NCBI GenBank assembly: GCA_964544475.1
Contig: CAZJBS010000006.1
Location: 112,722 to 176,721, forward strand
Direction: 5' to 3'
Origin: CAZJBS01 sp964544475
GTDB taxonomy: Bacteria; CLD3; SB21
Length of the DNA: 64,000 nucleotides
Shown in pieces: positions 33,951 to 42,562 of this stretch. The notes under the pieces were generated by a model. It saw nothing but the letters and a program-made list of their open reading frames with translations, was not told the origin of the DNA and ran no database searches. The position numbers were made by a program, and so were the translations under genes. Each line of letters begins with the position of its first letter. The stretch's first letter is position 1.

Positions 33951-36900
33951 AATCCTTCGCTGGATTCCCTCTTCCTTTCTGGCTTCCAACCGTCATAGCC
34001 ATGTTCCTGCTCTGCGCACGTCTGGCGGCACAGGACGTTCCATGGCCTGCGGCCGGGCACCCGCTCATTCGTACGTATGCCCCCGCCGAGTACGGGGCTT
34101 TTGCACAAAACTGGTCCATCACGCAGGATCAGCGAGGTATCATGTATTTCGCCAATACCGGAGGCATTCTAGAATACGATGGCGTGATGTGGCGACTCAT
34201 TCCGGTGCCCAACGAAGTCGTGCGTTCTCTTGCGGTGGACAGTGCAGGCCATGTTTTCGCAGGCGGCGTCGGTGAGCTCGGGTATTTGGGAAGGGATGCG
34301 ACCGGTCAGTCGGTTTTCACTTCGCTCCTGGATAGAATTCCGGCAGACGCAAGGCAGTTTGCCGACGTGTGGACATTGTGGGTGATCGGCCATCGGGCGT
34401 ACTTTCAGACGTTGCCGTATGTTTTCGTATTTGAATGGCCGGCGGACTCCGCCGAACCTCGGTTTGCGGCGAAATGGAGCGCCCGCACGGCGTTCACACC
34501 GGCTTTTTCCACGGGCGGAATTCTGTATTTTCCACAGCAGGACCTCGGGCTTTTCCGTCTGTCAGGAGACTCACTTTCGGCCGTGCCTGCCGGAGATGCT
34601 TTTGCCCACATGAGCATGTACTTCATGCTCCCGATCACAAAGGACAGTCTGCTGGTTGGTACGCGCGAGGGAATCTTTGTTTACGGCCCGGCATCGATCA
34701 TTCCGTTGGCGGGGGCAGCGGATGAATTCCTGCGCCGTCATCGCCCCACGCTGGCCGGCGCCCGGCTGGACAACGGGGTGTATGCACTTGGCACCCAGGC
34801 AGGCGGAGTGTTGTTCATGGACCGCTCAGGACGACCTCATGGCGTTCTCAACAAGCGGAACGGGCTGCGGAGTGAAACGATATGGTTCATGTTCCCGGAT
34901 CGGGAGGGCAATCTCTGGTTGGCCATGGACGACGGGATTGCCAGCATCCGTACGCCGTCGCGTGTGTCCATTTTGGACGAACGATCCGGCCTGGAGGGCG
35001 GCGTGGTCTCGCTGTACCGCGACGGTCGTACACTCTATATCAGTACACGTACGGGCGTTTACTTCGCATCGTCGTTTGAGCGTGAACCCGCTTTTTCACG
35101 GGTGGCGGGCATTATGTCGCCGTCATGGGCGTTTCTTCGGGCCGGCGACGCTCTCCTGACGGCCACGACCGATGGCGTCTATGACGTCCGGCCGGACCGC
35201 GCGCGCCTGATTCCAACGGGTTGGCGCTTTGCCTACACGCTGTACCGTTCACGCCGCGACGACAATATCGTGTACGTCGGACTTCACAACGGGCTTGCCA
35301 TACTGCGGTTCAACGGTCGCGCGTGGGTGGATGGCGGCGTGGTGGAGGGTGTGACCGACATGGTGAGGTCCATCGCCGAAGATGACGAAGGCAGCTTGTG
35401 GCTTGGGACTTTCTTCAAGGGTATTCTCCGTGTGGCTCCGGCCCCGGAGACAAATGCTGTCGCGAAGGTCACCGTCCGTCATTTTGGCGCCGAATCCGGA
35501 CTGGCCAACGAACAGGTCGTACTCTTCCCCCATGGCGGCAAGATTTTCTTTGGCACAATCCACGGATTGAAGCGATATGACGAAATCGCCGATTTTTTCA
35601 AGGCGGACACTTCGTTCGGTTCCAAATATGCGGGCGCCCATTATCGCATCAAGGAGATCGCCGGCTGCGATGACGGCAGTATCTGGATTCTGGGCGGCGA
35701 ACGCGGTCAGGCCGAAATCGACCTTCTGACGCCGGTTTCCGGCGGATTTTCTGCCACACCCGTACGTGAGCTCAATGCGCAGTTGATCCAGCGGCTCGAG
35801 TTTACGAGCTACGTGATGTTTCCTGACGACGTTGCAAAAGCGTTGTGGTTGTTCAATGGAGAGAGGCTCATACGACTGGATACCCGGACATGGCCGGCCG
35901 GCGACACGATGCCGGCCTTTGCAACGATGATCCGCCGCGTAACCATCCAGGGCGACTCTACGGTGTTCAACGGTGGGCTGCAGAATCAGTCTCTGGTTCT
36001 GCCGTACGACTTGAATTCCATACGGATTGAATTTGCCGCTGCCTCGTTTGCCGATGAGGCCGCCAACCGGTATCAGATCATGCTCGAGGATTTCGATCAG
36101 GAATGGACGGCATGGTCTTCAGAGACCGGCAAGGAATATAGTCATCTCGCACCCGCCACCTACCGATTTCATGTGCGGTCGAAGAACATCCTTGGTAAGG
36201 AAGGCACGGAAGCCGTGTTTGCTTTCACCATCCTGCCCCCGTGGTACCGTACACCCTGGGCGTATCTCCTATTTGCATTGTTCATGGGCTTCATGATCTG
36301 GGAGACGGGACGCGTGAGGACACGCGTATTGCGAAAGAAGACGGAGGAACTGGAAGGCATTGTCCTGGAGCGAACGGCCCAAGTAATGGAACAGAAGAAC
36401 ACATTGGAGGAACAGGCCAAAAAGCTGGTTGAAATGGACCGGCTCAAATCACGCTTTTTCACGAATGTCTCCCATGAATTCCGGACGCCGCTCACCCTCA
36501 TTCTTGGCCAGATTGAGGCGGCAACGACGGAAGCTGCCGAAGAGCGACGCGCATCCCGGCTCAGCATGGCGGCCCGTAACGCACGGCGCCTGCAACGCCT
36601 CATCAATCGCCTTCTCGATCTCGCCCGTCTCGAATCCGGAAGAATGACGCTCCAGGCCTCGTCGGGTAACTTCGTGGAATTTCTTAAACAGCGTTTCCTG
36701 GCCTTTGAGTCGCTCGCCGAACAAAAGCACATCACCCTGAAGTTTCACAGCCCACGGGAGCAGTTGAATGTGTATTTCGACCGTGAAAAACTGGAAGACG
36801 TGATCGACAATCTTGTGTCGAACGCCCTCAAGTGGACCGGAGAAGGAGGCCAGGTCCGACTCGACATTCGCCCGTCCATCGATACCGATTCAGTGGAATT

Positions 36901-38011
36901 CATCATCTCCGACACGGGCATCGGCATTGCACCGGATCGCCTGCCGTTCATTTTCGACCGGTTCTACCGCGCCGATGAGAGTCACGAACAGGAAGGCAGC
37001 GGCATCGGTCTTGCCCTGGCGAAGGAAATGATAGAACTTCATCGCGGACGGATTGACGTCGCGAGCACAGAAGGAAAGGGTACATCGTTTACGATCACCC
37101 TGCCGATCGGACGTTCGCATCTCACGTCGGATGAAATCCTCATTGCCGGAGATATCGAGCCGGACTCATTTCGCAACAAGATCGAAGCCGGCGGGTTGGA
37201 CCAGGCGGAAGCGGGAGATGAGCGTCCGAACGAAGGTGAAACTTCTCTGCCGACGGTGCTCGTGGTTGAGGACAATGCCGATATGCGGATGTTCATTGGC
37301 GATTGCCTGCGCGATAGCTGCCTCATTCTCGAAGCCGCGCACGGTGAGGAAGGTCTTGCGGTGGCCATCGAACGCATGCCGGACCTCATCATTACCGACG
37401 TGATGATGCCTCGGATGGACGGCACCGAGCTCTGCCGACGTCTCAAGTCGGATGCACGCACATCTCACATTCCCGTCGTCATGCTTACGGCCAAAGCGGC
37501 TCTTGAGAACCGCCTGGAGGGCCTGGAAACCGGCGCCGATGACTATGTGGTCAAACCCTTCAACCAAAAGGAACTCCGTGTCCGGGCGGTCAATCTCATT
37601 CATCAGCGCGCACTCCTTCGGCAGAGATTCCGCGAAGTGACCGCGATCGATCCGGCGCAAGTCAGTGCAAAACCCATGGATCAGGCATTTCTTGAAAACG
37701 TGTTATCTTCCATTCGCCGACATATCGACGACGAATCGTACGACGTCCCAACTCTTGGAAACGACATCGGCATGAGCGTCTCTCAACTTAACCGCAAACT
37801 CAACGCCCTGGTGGACCAATCGGCCGGACAGTTGATCCGCGCCACACGTCTGGAATGCGCGGCGACACTTCTGCGCCAGAATGCCGCGACGATTGCCGAA
37901 ATCGCTTACCGGGTCGGCTTCAGCGACCACGCGTCCTTTACCAGGAGCTTCAAGGCGCGTTTCGGCTGCTCCCCGACCGAGTTCGTCTCCCGATTTTCAA
38001 CATCGGAATAG
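33947..38011 (+). CDS. Hybrid two-component sensor (propeller, Y_Y_Y, kinase, receiver, AraC regulator)
   Basis: A 1354-aa single-chain signalling protein of the HTCS type known from Bacteroidetes and relatives. In order: signal peptide (about 1-28), two-component regulator beta-propeller repeats (about 40-690; e.g. 'GNLWLAMDDGIASIRTPS', 'EGSLWLGTFFKGILRV'), Y_Y_Y domain (about 695-765), membrane helix (about 770-792), coiled coil, histidine kinase with His843 in 'NVSHEFRTPLTLIL' and ATPase boxes 'NLVSNALKW', 'DTGIGI', 'GSGIGLALAKE', receiver with Asp1151 in 'IITDVMMPRMDG', and a C-terminal AraC helix-turn-helix ('IAEIAYRVGFSDHASFTRSF'). The periplasmic propeller is expected to sense a ligand and to control nearby genes; HTCS often regulate adjacent glycan-use loci, but here the neighbours are an M1 peptidase and a secreted mosaic protein. 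Confidence 0.95.
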   Translation: MKSFAGFPLPFWLPTVIAMFLLCARLAAQDVPWPAAGHPLIRTYAPAEYGAFAQNWSITQDQRGIMYFANTGGILEYDGVMWRLIPVPNEVVRSLAVDSAGHVFAGGVGELGYLGRDATGQSVFTSLLDRIPADARQFADVWTLWVIGHRAYFQTLPYVFVFEWPADSAEPRFAAKWSARTAFTPAFSTGGILYFPQQDLGLFRLSGDSLSAVPAGDAFAHMSMYFMLPITKDSLLVGTREGIFVYGPASIIPLAGAADEFLRRHRPTLAGARLDNGVYALGTQAGGVLFMDRSGRPHGVLNKRNGLRSETIWFMFPDREGNLWLAMDDGIASIRTPSRVSILDERSGLEGGVVSLYRDGRTLYISTRTGVYFASSFEREPAFSRVAGIMSPSWAFLRAGDALLTATTDGVYDVRPDRARLIPTGWRFAYTLYRSRRDDNIVYVGLHNGLAILRFNGRAWVDGGVVEGVTDMVRSIAEDDEGSLWLGTFFKGILRVAPAPETNAVAKVTVRHFGAESGLANEQVVLFPHGGKIFFGTIHGLKRYDEIADFFKADTSFGSKYAGAHYRIKEIAGCDDGSIWILGGERGQAEIDLLTPVSGGFSATPVRELNAQLIQRLEFTSYVMFPDDVAKALWLFNGERLIRLDTRTWPAGDTMPAFATMIRRVTIQGDSTVFNGGLQNQSLVLPYDLNSIRIEFAAASFADEAANRYQIMLEDFDQEWTAWSSETGKEYSHLAPATYRFHVRSKNILGKEGTEAVFAFTILPPWYRTPWAYLLFALFMGFMIWETGRVRTRVLRKKTEELEGIVLERTAQVMEQKNTLEEQAKKLVEMDRLKSRFFTNVSHEFRTPLTLILGQIEAATTEAAEERRASRLSMAARNARRLQRLINRLLDLARLESGRMTLQASSGNFVEFLKQRFLAFESLAEQKHITLKFHSPREQLNVYFDREKLEDVIDNLVSNALKWTGEGGQVRLDIRPSIDTDSVEFIISDTGIGIAPDRLPFIFDRFYRADESHEQEGSGIGLALAKEMIELHRGRIDVASTEGKGTSFTITLPIGRSHLTSDEILIAGDIEPDSFRNKIEAGGLDQAEAGDERPNEGETSLPTVLVVEDNADMRMFIGDCLRDSCLILEAAHGEEGLAVAIERMPDLIITDVMMPRMDGTELCRRLKSDARTSHIPVVMLTAKAALENRLEGLETGADDYVVKPFNQKELRVRAVNLIHQRALLRQRFREVTAIDPAQVSAKPMDQAFLENVLSSIRRHIDDESYDVPTLGNDIGMSVSQLNRKLNALVDQSAGQLIRATRLECAATLLRQNAATIAEIAYRVGFSDHASFTRSFKARFGCSPTEFVSRFSTSE

Positions 38012-38117
38012 GCCTCCCCACCCCCAAAAAGCGTCATGCGCAAAAATACCAAGAGAATGCGCAGTCTGGCCAACGCATTCCCCTGTCTTCTTTCCGATCT
38101 TTCCGATATTGTCTGAT

Positions 38118-38138
38118 GTCCCGAACCCGTGTCGGGAC
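38118..38138 (+). other. Perfect hairpin in the leader of the secreted mosaic gene
   Basis: GTCCCGA / TCGGGAC, 7-bp stem with a 7-nt loop, 30 nt before the ATG and 18 nt before AAGGAG. There is no T-tract, so it is not a classical terminator; an RNA stabiliser or operator are possible roles. Confidence 0.35.
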
Positions 38139-38167
38139 CAGCTATCATTGAATGTAAGGAGTCCGAC

Positions 38168-41140
38168 ATGAAACGTCTGCTTAATTTTGTTTGGATCTTC
38201 ATGAGCCTGCACACCGTAGGTGCGCAGGAATTCACGGTCATCGGCACCGGAGCCACCAACGCTCTGTCCGCCAACGGCAAGGTGGTTGTCGGCTTTGACC
38301 TGATGACCGGAACAACCTACTATTGGACTGCCGGAACAGGACAGGTGTATGTTCCCGGCTTGGAAGGCGCTTTCCTCGATGTCAACAATGATACCACGGC
38401 CGTCGGATACTTCCGCGATCCCGAAACGTTGTATGCCGACAGCTTGCCGACTTTGACAGCCGGATATTGGCGCCGGGGTGAATGGACTTCCATCGGCGGA
38501 CTTCCCGGTATCGAACCCCTCGATGAAAACTCGTTTACCTGGGCCTACGGGATTTCCAGAGATGGTACGACGATTGTGGGAAGCTGCTGGGTGCCTGGCT
38601 GGAAAACGGAGGCCTTTACGTGGAATGCATCGGGCGGGATGACCGGGCTCGGTCGCCAGGGTGGCGGATCCAGCCGCGTGAACAAATCCTCGTACGATGG
38701 ATCTGTGATGGTCGGCTGGGATGGCGATGCGGTGATTGACCGTCGGCCGTTCCTGTGGAATCCTGAGCCAACCTTTCTGGGCAGTCTCGACCCTGCGTGG
38801 AGCGGCGGCGAAGCGTATGATATCAGTTCCGACGGGCACTATGTCACGGGTATTTCGGCGGGCATCGCTTTTTTGTGGACGGCCGAAGACAGCATGCAGG
38901 CCATCGCCAGTTTCGAGGACTTCCCATGGGGTTCGTGGGGTTTTGCCGTCTCGAATACCGGCATCGTCGTCGGTCAGGTGGACATGGGTTCCTTCGACTA
39001 CCAGGCCATGATTCGCCTGCCGGGCCAGAATGCGATGCTATTGAAAGATTATCTCGTCGCACGAGGTGTGGAAGGCCTCGACAACTGGCTTTTTGTCCAG
39101 GCCAATGGGATCTCCGACGACGGTACCATGGTGTGCGGTTGGGGTGTGGATTTTGATGATCCATTCTCCTATAAGTCCTTCGTTGTGAAACTCGGCGACG
39201 CCCTCGATCCCAATGCTCCGTCACAATTCGCGGCGTACAGTCATGCCGGAACGCCTACTTCGATAACACTCACGTGGGAGGATCCCTCAACCTATTTTAA
39301 CGGCGATTCCCTGGCGGCTTTCACGATTGAGATAACCAGGGATGGCACTCCCATCGCATCCGTCCCGGCTGGCATCGAAACGTTGACGGACATAGGCCTG
39401 ACCACCGGTGAAGTGTATTCCTACGAAGCCTGGACAAGGGATCTTCATGACAGCGCCAGTTTTCACACGATGGCATCGTGGATGGCCGGCGGATGGGTGC
39501 CCGTCATGGCCGTCGATCCAGGTTTGCTCGAAGAAACAATCTACATTGGCACGACGGGAAACGGACAGTTTACGATTTACAATAACCAGACTGGCCCGGG
39601 CATTCTCGATTACTCGATCACCGAATCGCCGGCGGTGGACTGGATGTCCGCGTCCTTCACGTCCGGGACCGTCGCCTTCAACAGCGACACGACAGTGGTC
39701 ATCGATTATTCCGCCGCGGGTCTGGCCGCCGGCTCCTACATGGCCGATCTCATTATTTCAGGCAACGACCCCCACAATGCCGCCGATACGGTACACGTGG
39801 TGCTGACGGTCGCCGAGCCCCCGCTTATCACTCTTGAGCCTGATTCCATCCATATCACGGTCGTGGCCGGAGGCAGCGATACGTCCGGCATGATCATTCA
39901 TAATGTCGGTTTGGGAGAAATGCAATTCACCGTGACGGATGCGGACCTGGATTCATCCGGAATCCTGACGGCCCCTCACCACACACCTAAGCTGCGAAAG
40001 GGTCAAAAGGAACCGATGTCGTTGAAACCTCTTCTGGGCAGGGGCGGACCGGATGCCGGGGGTTACAGATGGATAGACAGCGATGAACCCGGTGGTCCGG
40101 CCTATGAATTCACAGACATTTCCGGAACTGGCGCCGTCGCCGTACTGCAGTCGGTCTGGGGGTTTCCGGCCAAGGACGAGGGCCTGGCTCTCGTCAATCT
40201 TCCGTTCGATGTGCATTTCTACGGAAGCGCCTACACTCAGTTGCAGATAAGTTCCAACGGTTTCATCACGTTCGATCCCGCATTTAGTGACTTCACGTGG
40301 GGAAACCAGTATCTGCCGGATCCTGCCACACCCAATTCAATCATAGCGCCGTTCTGGGATGATCTGGACGGAACGGCGGCAGGAGAGATCTTTTATGAGC
40401 ATGTCGGCGACCGCTTCATCATCCAATGGCACAACTGGGACTATTGGGGCGGCAATGATCCCACGATGATTTTTCAAATGGTGTTGTTTCAGAATACATC
40501 GAAGATTCTCTTTGCCTATCAGCATGTTGCCGACAACAGTGGCTCCACCGTCGGGATCGAAAATGGGGACGGGTTTATCGGTCTTGCGGTGGCCTATGCC
40601 CAGCCTTACGTGCATGATCAATTACTGGTCAAAATCAACAACGAGTCCGAATGGTTGAGCCAGACGCCGTCCTCCGGCACGATTGCACCAGGCGGTCAGG
40701 CACCCGTGCTTCTGACGGCCAATTCGGCCGGAATGAACGCCGGCGAATATTATGCGAATGTGATTGTCCGCAGCAATGATCCCTTTACTCCCGACACGAC
40801 ACTGTTTGTGCACCTGACCGTGACCGGGACGACTTCCATCGATCGGAACCCCATGCTGCCGTTGCGGTTTGATTTAGGTCAGAACTTTCCTAATCCATTC
40901 AACCCGACGACCACGATCAAATATCAGCTGCCGGTGACCGGCACGGTGCGCCTCGTCGTGTACAATGCGCTCGGACAGCAGGTTCGCACACTGGTGAACG
41001 GGCGCGTTGCGGCTGGCTATCACGACGTCACCTGGAACGGCCGCAACGATAAAGGCGATCCGGTCGGAAGCGGCATCTACATCTATCGTTTTGAATCCGG
41101 CAGTTTCCGGCAGGTGCGCAAGATGCTTTTGATTAAGTAG
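38168..41140 (+). CDS. Exported mosaic protein: HAF repeats, Fn3, BACON-like, nidogen-like, T9SS sorting domain
   Basis: A 990-aa extracellular protein. The start is the ATG after AAGGAG (38156-38161), giving signal peptide 'MKRLLNFVWIFMSLHTVGAQ'. Residues about 25-355 hold about six HAF-type repeats of the form 'ISxDGxxxVG...FxW' ('ISRDGTTIVGSC', 'ISSDGHYVTGIS', 'VSNTGIVVGQVD', 'ISDDGTMVCGWG'). Then come an Fn3-like domain (about 360-435), two Ig-like BACON or abnormal-spindle-type segments, a nidogen-like domain ('LPFDVHFYGSAYTQLQISSN', 'IIAPFWDDLDGTAAGEIFYE'), another Ig segment, and the C-terminal sorting domain 'QNFPNPFNPTTTIKYQLP' to 'VRKMLLIK'. No enzyme motif. It is probably a surface or secreted adhesion-type protein. 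It is followed by a strong terminator. Confidence 0.88.
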   Translation: MKRLLNFVWIFMSLHTVGAQEFTVIGTGATNALSANGKVVVGFDLMTGTTYYWTAGTGQVYVPGLEGAFLDVNNDTTAVGYFRDPETLYADSLPTLTAGYWRRGEWTSIGGLPGIEPLDENSFTWAYGISRDGTTIVGSCWVPGWKTEAFTWNASGGMTGLGRQGGGSSRVNKSSYDGSVMVGWDGDAVIDRRPFLWNPEPTFLGSLDPAWSGGEAYDISSDGHYVTGISAGIAFLWTAEDSMQAIASFEDFPWGSWGFAVSNTGIVVGQVDMGSFDYQAMIRLPGQNAMLLKDYLVARGVEGLDNWLFVQANGISDDGTMVCGWGVDFDDPFSYKSFVVKLGDALDPNAPSQFAAYSHAGTPTSITLTWEDPSTYFNGDSLAAFTIEITRDGTPIASVPAGIETLTDIGLTTGEVYSYEAWTRDLHDSASFHTMASWMAGGWVPVMAVDPGLLEETIYIGTTGNGQFTIYNNQTGPGILDYSITESPAVDWMSASFTSGTVAFNSDTTVVIDYSAAGLAAGSYMADLIISGNDPHNAADTVHVVLTVAEPPLITLEPDSIHITVVAGGSDTSGMIIHNVGLGEMQFTVTDADLDSSGILTAPHHTPKLRKGQKEPMSLKPLLGRGGPDAGGYRWIDSDEPGGPAYEFTDISGTGAVAVLQSVWGFPAKDEGLALVNLPFDVHFYGSAYTQLQISSNGFITFDPAFSDFTWGNQYLPDPATPNSIIAPFWDDLDGTAAGEIFYEHVGDRFIIQWHNWDYWGGNDPTMIFQMVLFQNTSKILFAYQHVADNSGSTVGIENGDGFIGLAVAYAQPYVHDQLLVKINNESEWLSQTPSSGTIAPGGQAPVLLTANSAGMNAGEYYANVIVRSNDPFTPDTTLFVHLTVTGTTSIDRNPMLPLRFDLGQNFPNPFNPTTTIKYQLPVTGTVRLVVYNALGQQVRTLVNGRVAAGYHDVTWNGRNDKGDPVGSGIYIYRFESGSFRQVRKMLLIK

Positions 41141-41200
41141 TCTCTGCTTTGACGGCAACCTGCACAGCGGGAACAGGCCGTCTCAGATTGAATAGAAAAA

Positions 41201-41235
41201 GGGGCTGTCCATATAGGATAGCCCCTTTTTTTCTT
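41201..41235 (+). terminator. Rho-independent terminator after the secreted mosaic gene
   Basis: 10-bp stem GGGGCTGTCC / GGATAGCCCC (one G-U) with loop ATATA, followed by a run of eight T with one C inside. Preceding A-run makes it partly bidirectional. Confidence 0.88.
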
Positions 41236-41328
41236 TGGCGGTTGCGCAGCGAGTGAAAGACGTTCCCACCATCTACACAACCCATTTCATCAGACTCCCA
41301 TCCGCACCCTCAACGACGCCCAAGTCTA

Positions 41329-41357
41329 TTGATTATGGACCCTTGCGTGGCTATATT
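41329..41357 (+). promoter_or_regulatory. Candidate sigma-70-like promoter for the acd-pgpH-ybeY-nadC-rpiB operon
   Basis: TTGATT (41329-41334), 17-nt spacer, TATATT (41352-41357), about 50 nt before the acyl-CoA dehydrogenase start. Confidence 0.55.
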
Positions 41358-41407
41358 GCGTTGGCAGTTCACAAAATACCGATCATCGAGCAAAACAGGA
41401 ACTCCTA

Positions 41408-42562
41408 TTGAATCTCCCTTTTGAATTCACCCGTGAAGAGCTTGAACTGCGCGATTTAGTGCGCGCGTTTTCCAGGAACGAAATTGCGCCGGTCGCTGGT
41501 ACATTGGATATCAGCTCGGAATTCCCACATGACAACGTGCGAAAAATGGCTGATCACGGATGGTGTGGCATTCCCTTTTCGAGAGAATATGGCGGGCTTG
41601 GTTTGAGCACCGTCGCCTATTGCCTCGCAGTGATCGAATTGTCCAAGGTCTGTGCCTCTCATGGCATCACGATCGCCGCGCACACCGGCATCGGTTGCGG
41701 ACCGATCAACTTACTTGGAACCCACGAACAAAAGAAAAAATATCTTGAACCCCTTGCCCAGGGCCGGATGCTGGCTTCTTTCGGGCTGACCGAGCCGGGC
41801 GCCGGATCCGACGCGGGTGGTACCAAGACGACGGCCGAACGCCGCAATGACCACTATGTCGTCAATGGTTCAAAGATCTTCATCACCAGCGCCGGGTATG
41901 CCGGTGTGTTTGTCATCACGGCGGTGACCGACAAATCCAAGGGTAAGGCCGGCATCAGCTCCTTTATCGTCGAAAGAGATTTTCCTGGTTTTATCGTCGG
42001 AAAGAAGGAAAACAAAATGGGCTGGCGTTCATCCGATACGCGTATGCTGCATTTTGAAAACATGCGCGTTCCTCGTGAAAATCTCCTTGGAAAAGAGGGT
42101 GAAGGCCTGAGAGGATTTCTCAAGGTACTGGACGGTGGCCGAGTGGGCATGGCGGCCCTGTCATTGGGTATTGCCATCGGAGCCTATGAGGAGGCTCTGG
42201 CTTATGCAAGGACGCGGAAGCAATTTGACCGTGCCATTGCCGACAATCAGGCCATCCAGTTTTACCTTGCCGATATGGCTCTCGGCATTGAAAGCGGCTG
42301 GCATCTCGTCCTGCATGCCGCACGACTGAAAGACGCGGGCCGCCCCTATTCCAAAGAAGCGGCCATGGCCAAGTTGTCGACCTCAGAACTGGCCATGCAG
42401 ACGACCATCAAAGCCATTCAGATTCTGGGCGCCGCCGGTTGTACAGATCGCCACAATTCCGAGCGGTTTTTCCGAGACGCCAAGATTTGTGAGATTGGCG
42501 AGGGCACGTCCGAAATTCAGCGCCTCGTCATTGCCCGCCACATTCTTCAGCAGGTGCTATGA
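41408..42562 (+). CDS. Acyl-CoA dehydrogenase (short-chain/butyryl type)
   Basis: A 384-aa FAD enzyme introducing the alpha-beta double bond in acyl-CoA. Typical segments are 'FSREYGGLGLS', 'ASFGLTEPGAGSDAGGTKT', 'VNGSKIFITSAGYAG', 'KMGWRSSDTRMLHFENMRVP' and the catalytic Glu in 'GEGTSEIQRLVIARH'. This last wording is typical of short-chain or butyryl-CoA dehydrogenases. The start is probably TTG at 41408 (AGGA about 9 nt before); no earlier ATG fits. Electrons would go via ETF to the ETF-QO encoded about 8 kb away on the other strand. It heads the operon and overlaps pgpH by 4 nt. Its substrate length is not certain. Confidence 0.94.
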   Translation: MNLPFEFTREELELRDLVRAFSRNEIAPVAGTLDISSEFPHDNVRKMADHGWCGIPFSREYGGLGLSTVAYCLAVIELSKVCASHGITIAAHTGIGCGPINLLGTHEQKKKYLEPLAQGRMLASFGLTEPGAGSDAGGTKTTAERRNDHYVVNGSKIFITSAGYAGVFVITAVTDKSKGKAGISSFIVERDFPGFIVGKKENKMGWRSSDTRMLHFENMRVPRENLLGKEGEGLRGFLKVLDGGRVGMAALSLGIAIGAYEEALAYARTRKQFDRAIADNQAIQFYLADMALGIESGWHLVLHAARLKDAGRPYSKEAAMAKLSTSELAMQTTIKAIQILGAAGCTDRHNSERFFRDAKICEIGEGTSEIQRLVIARHILQQVL

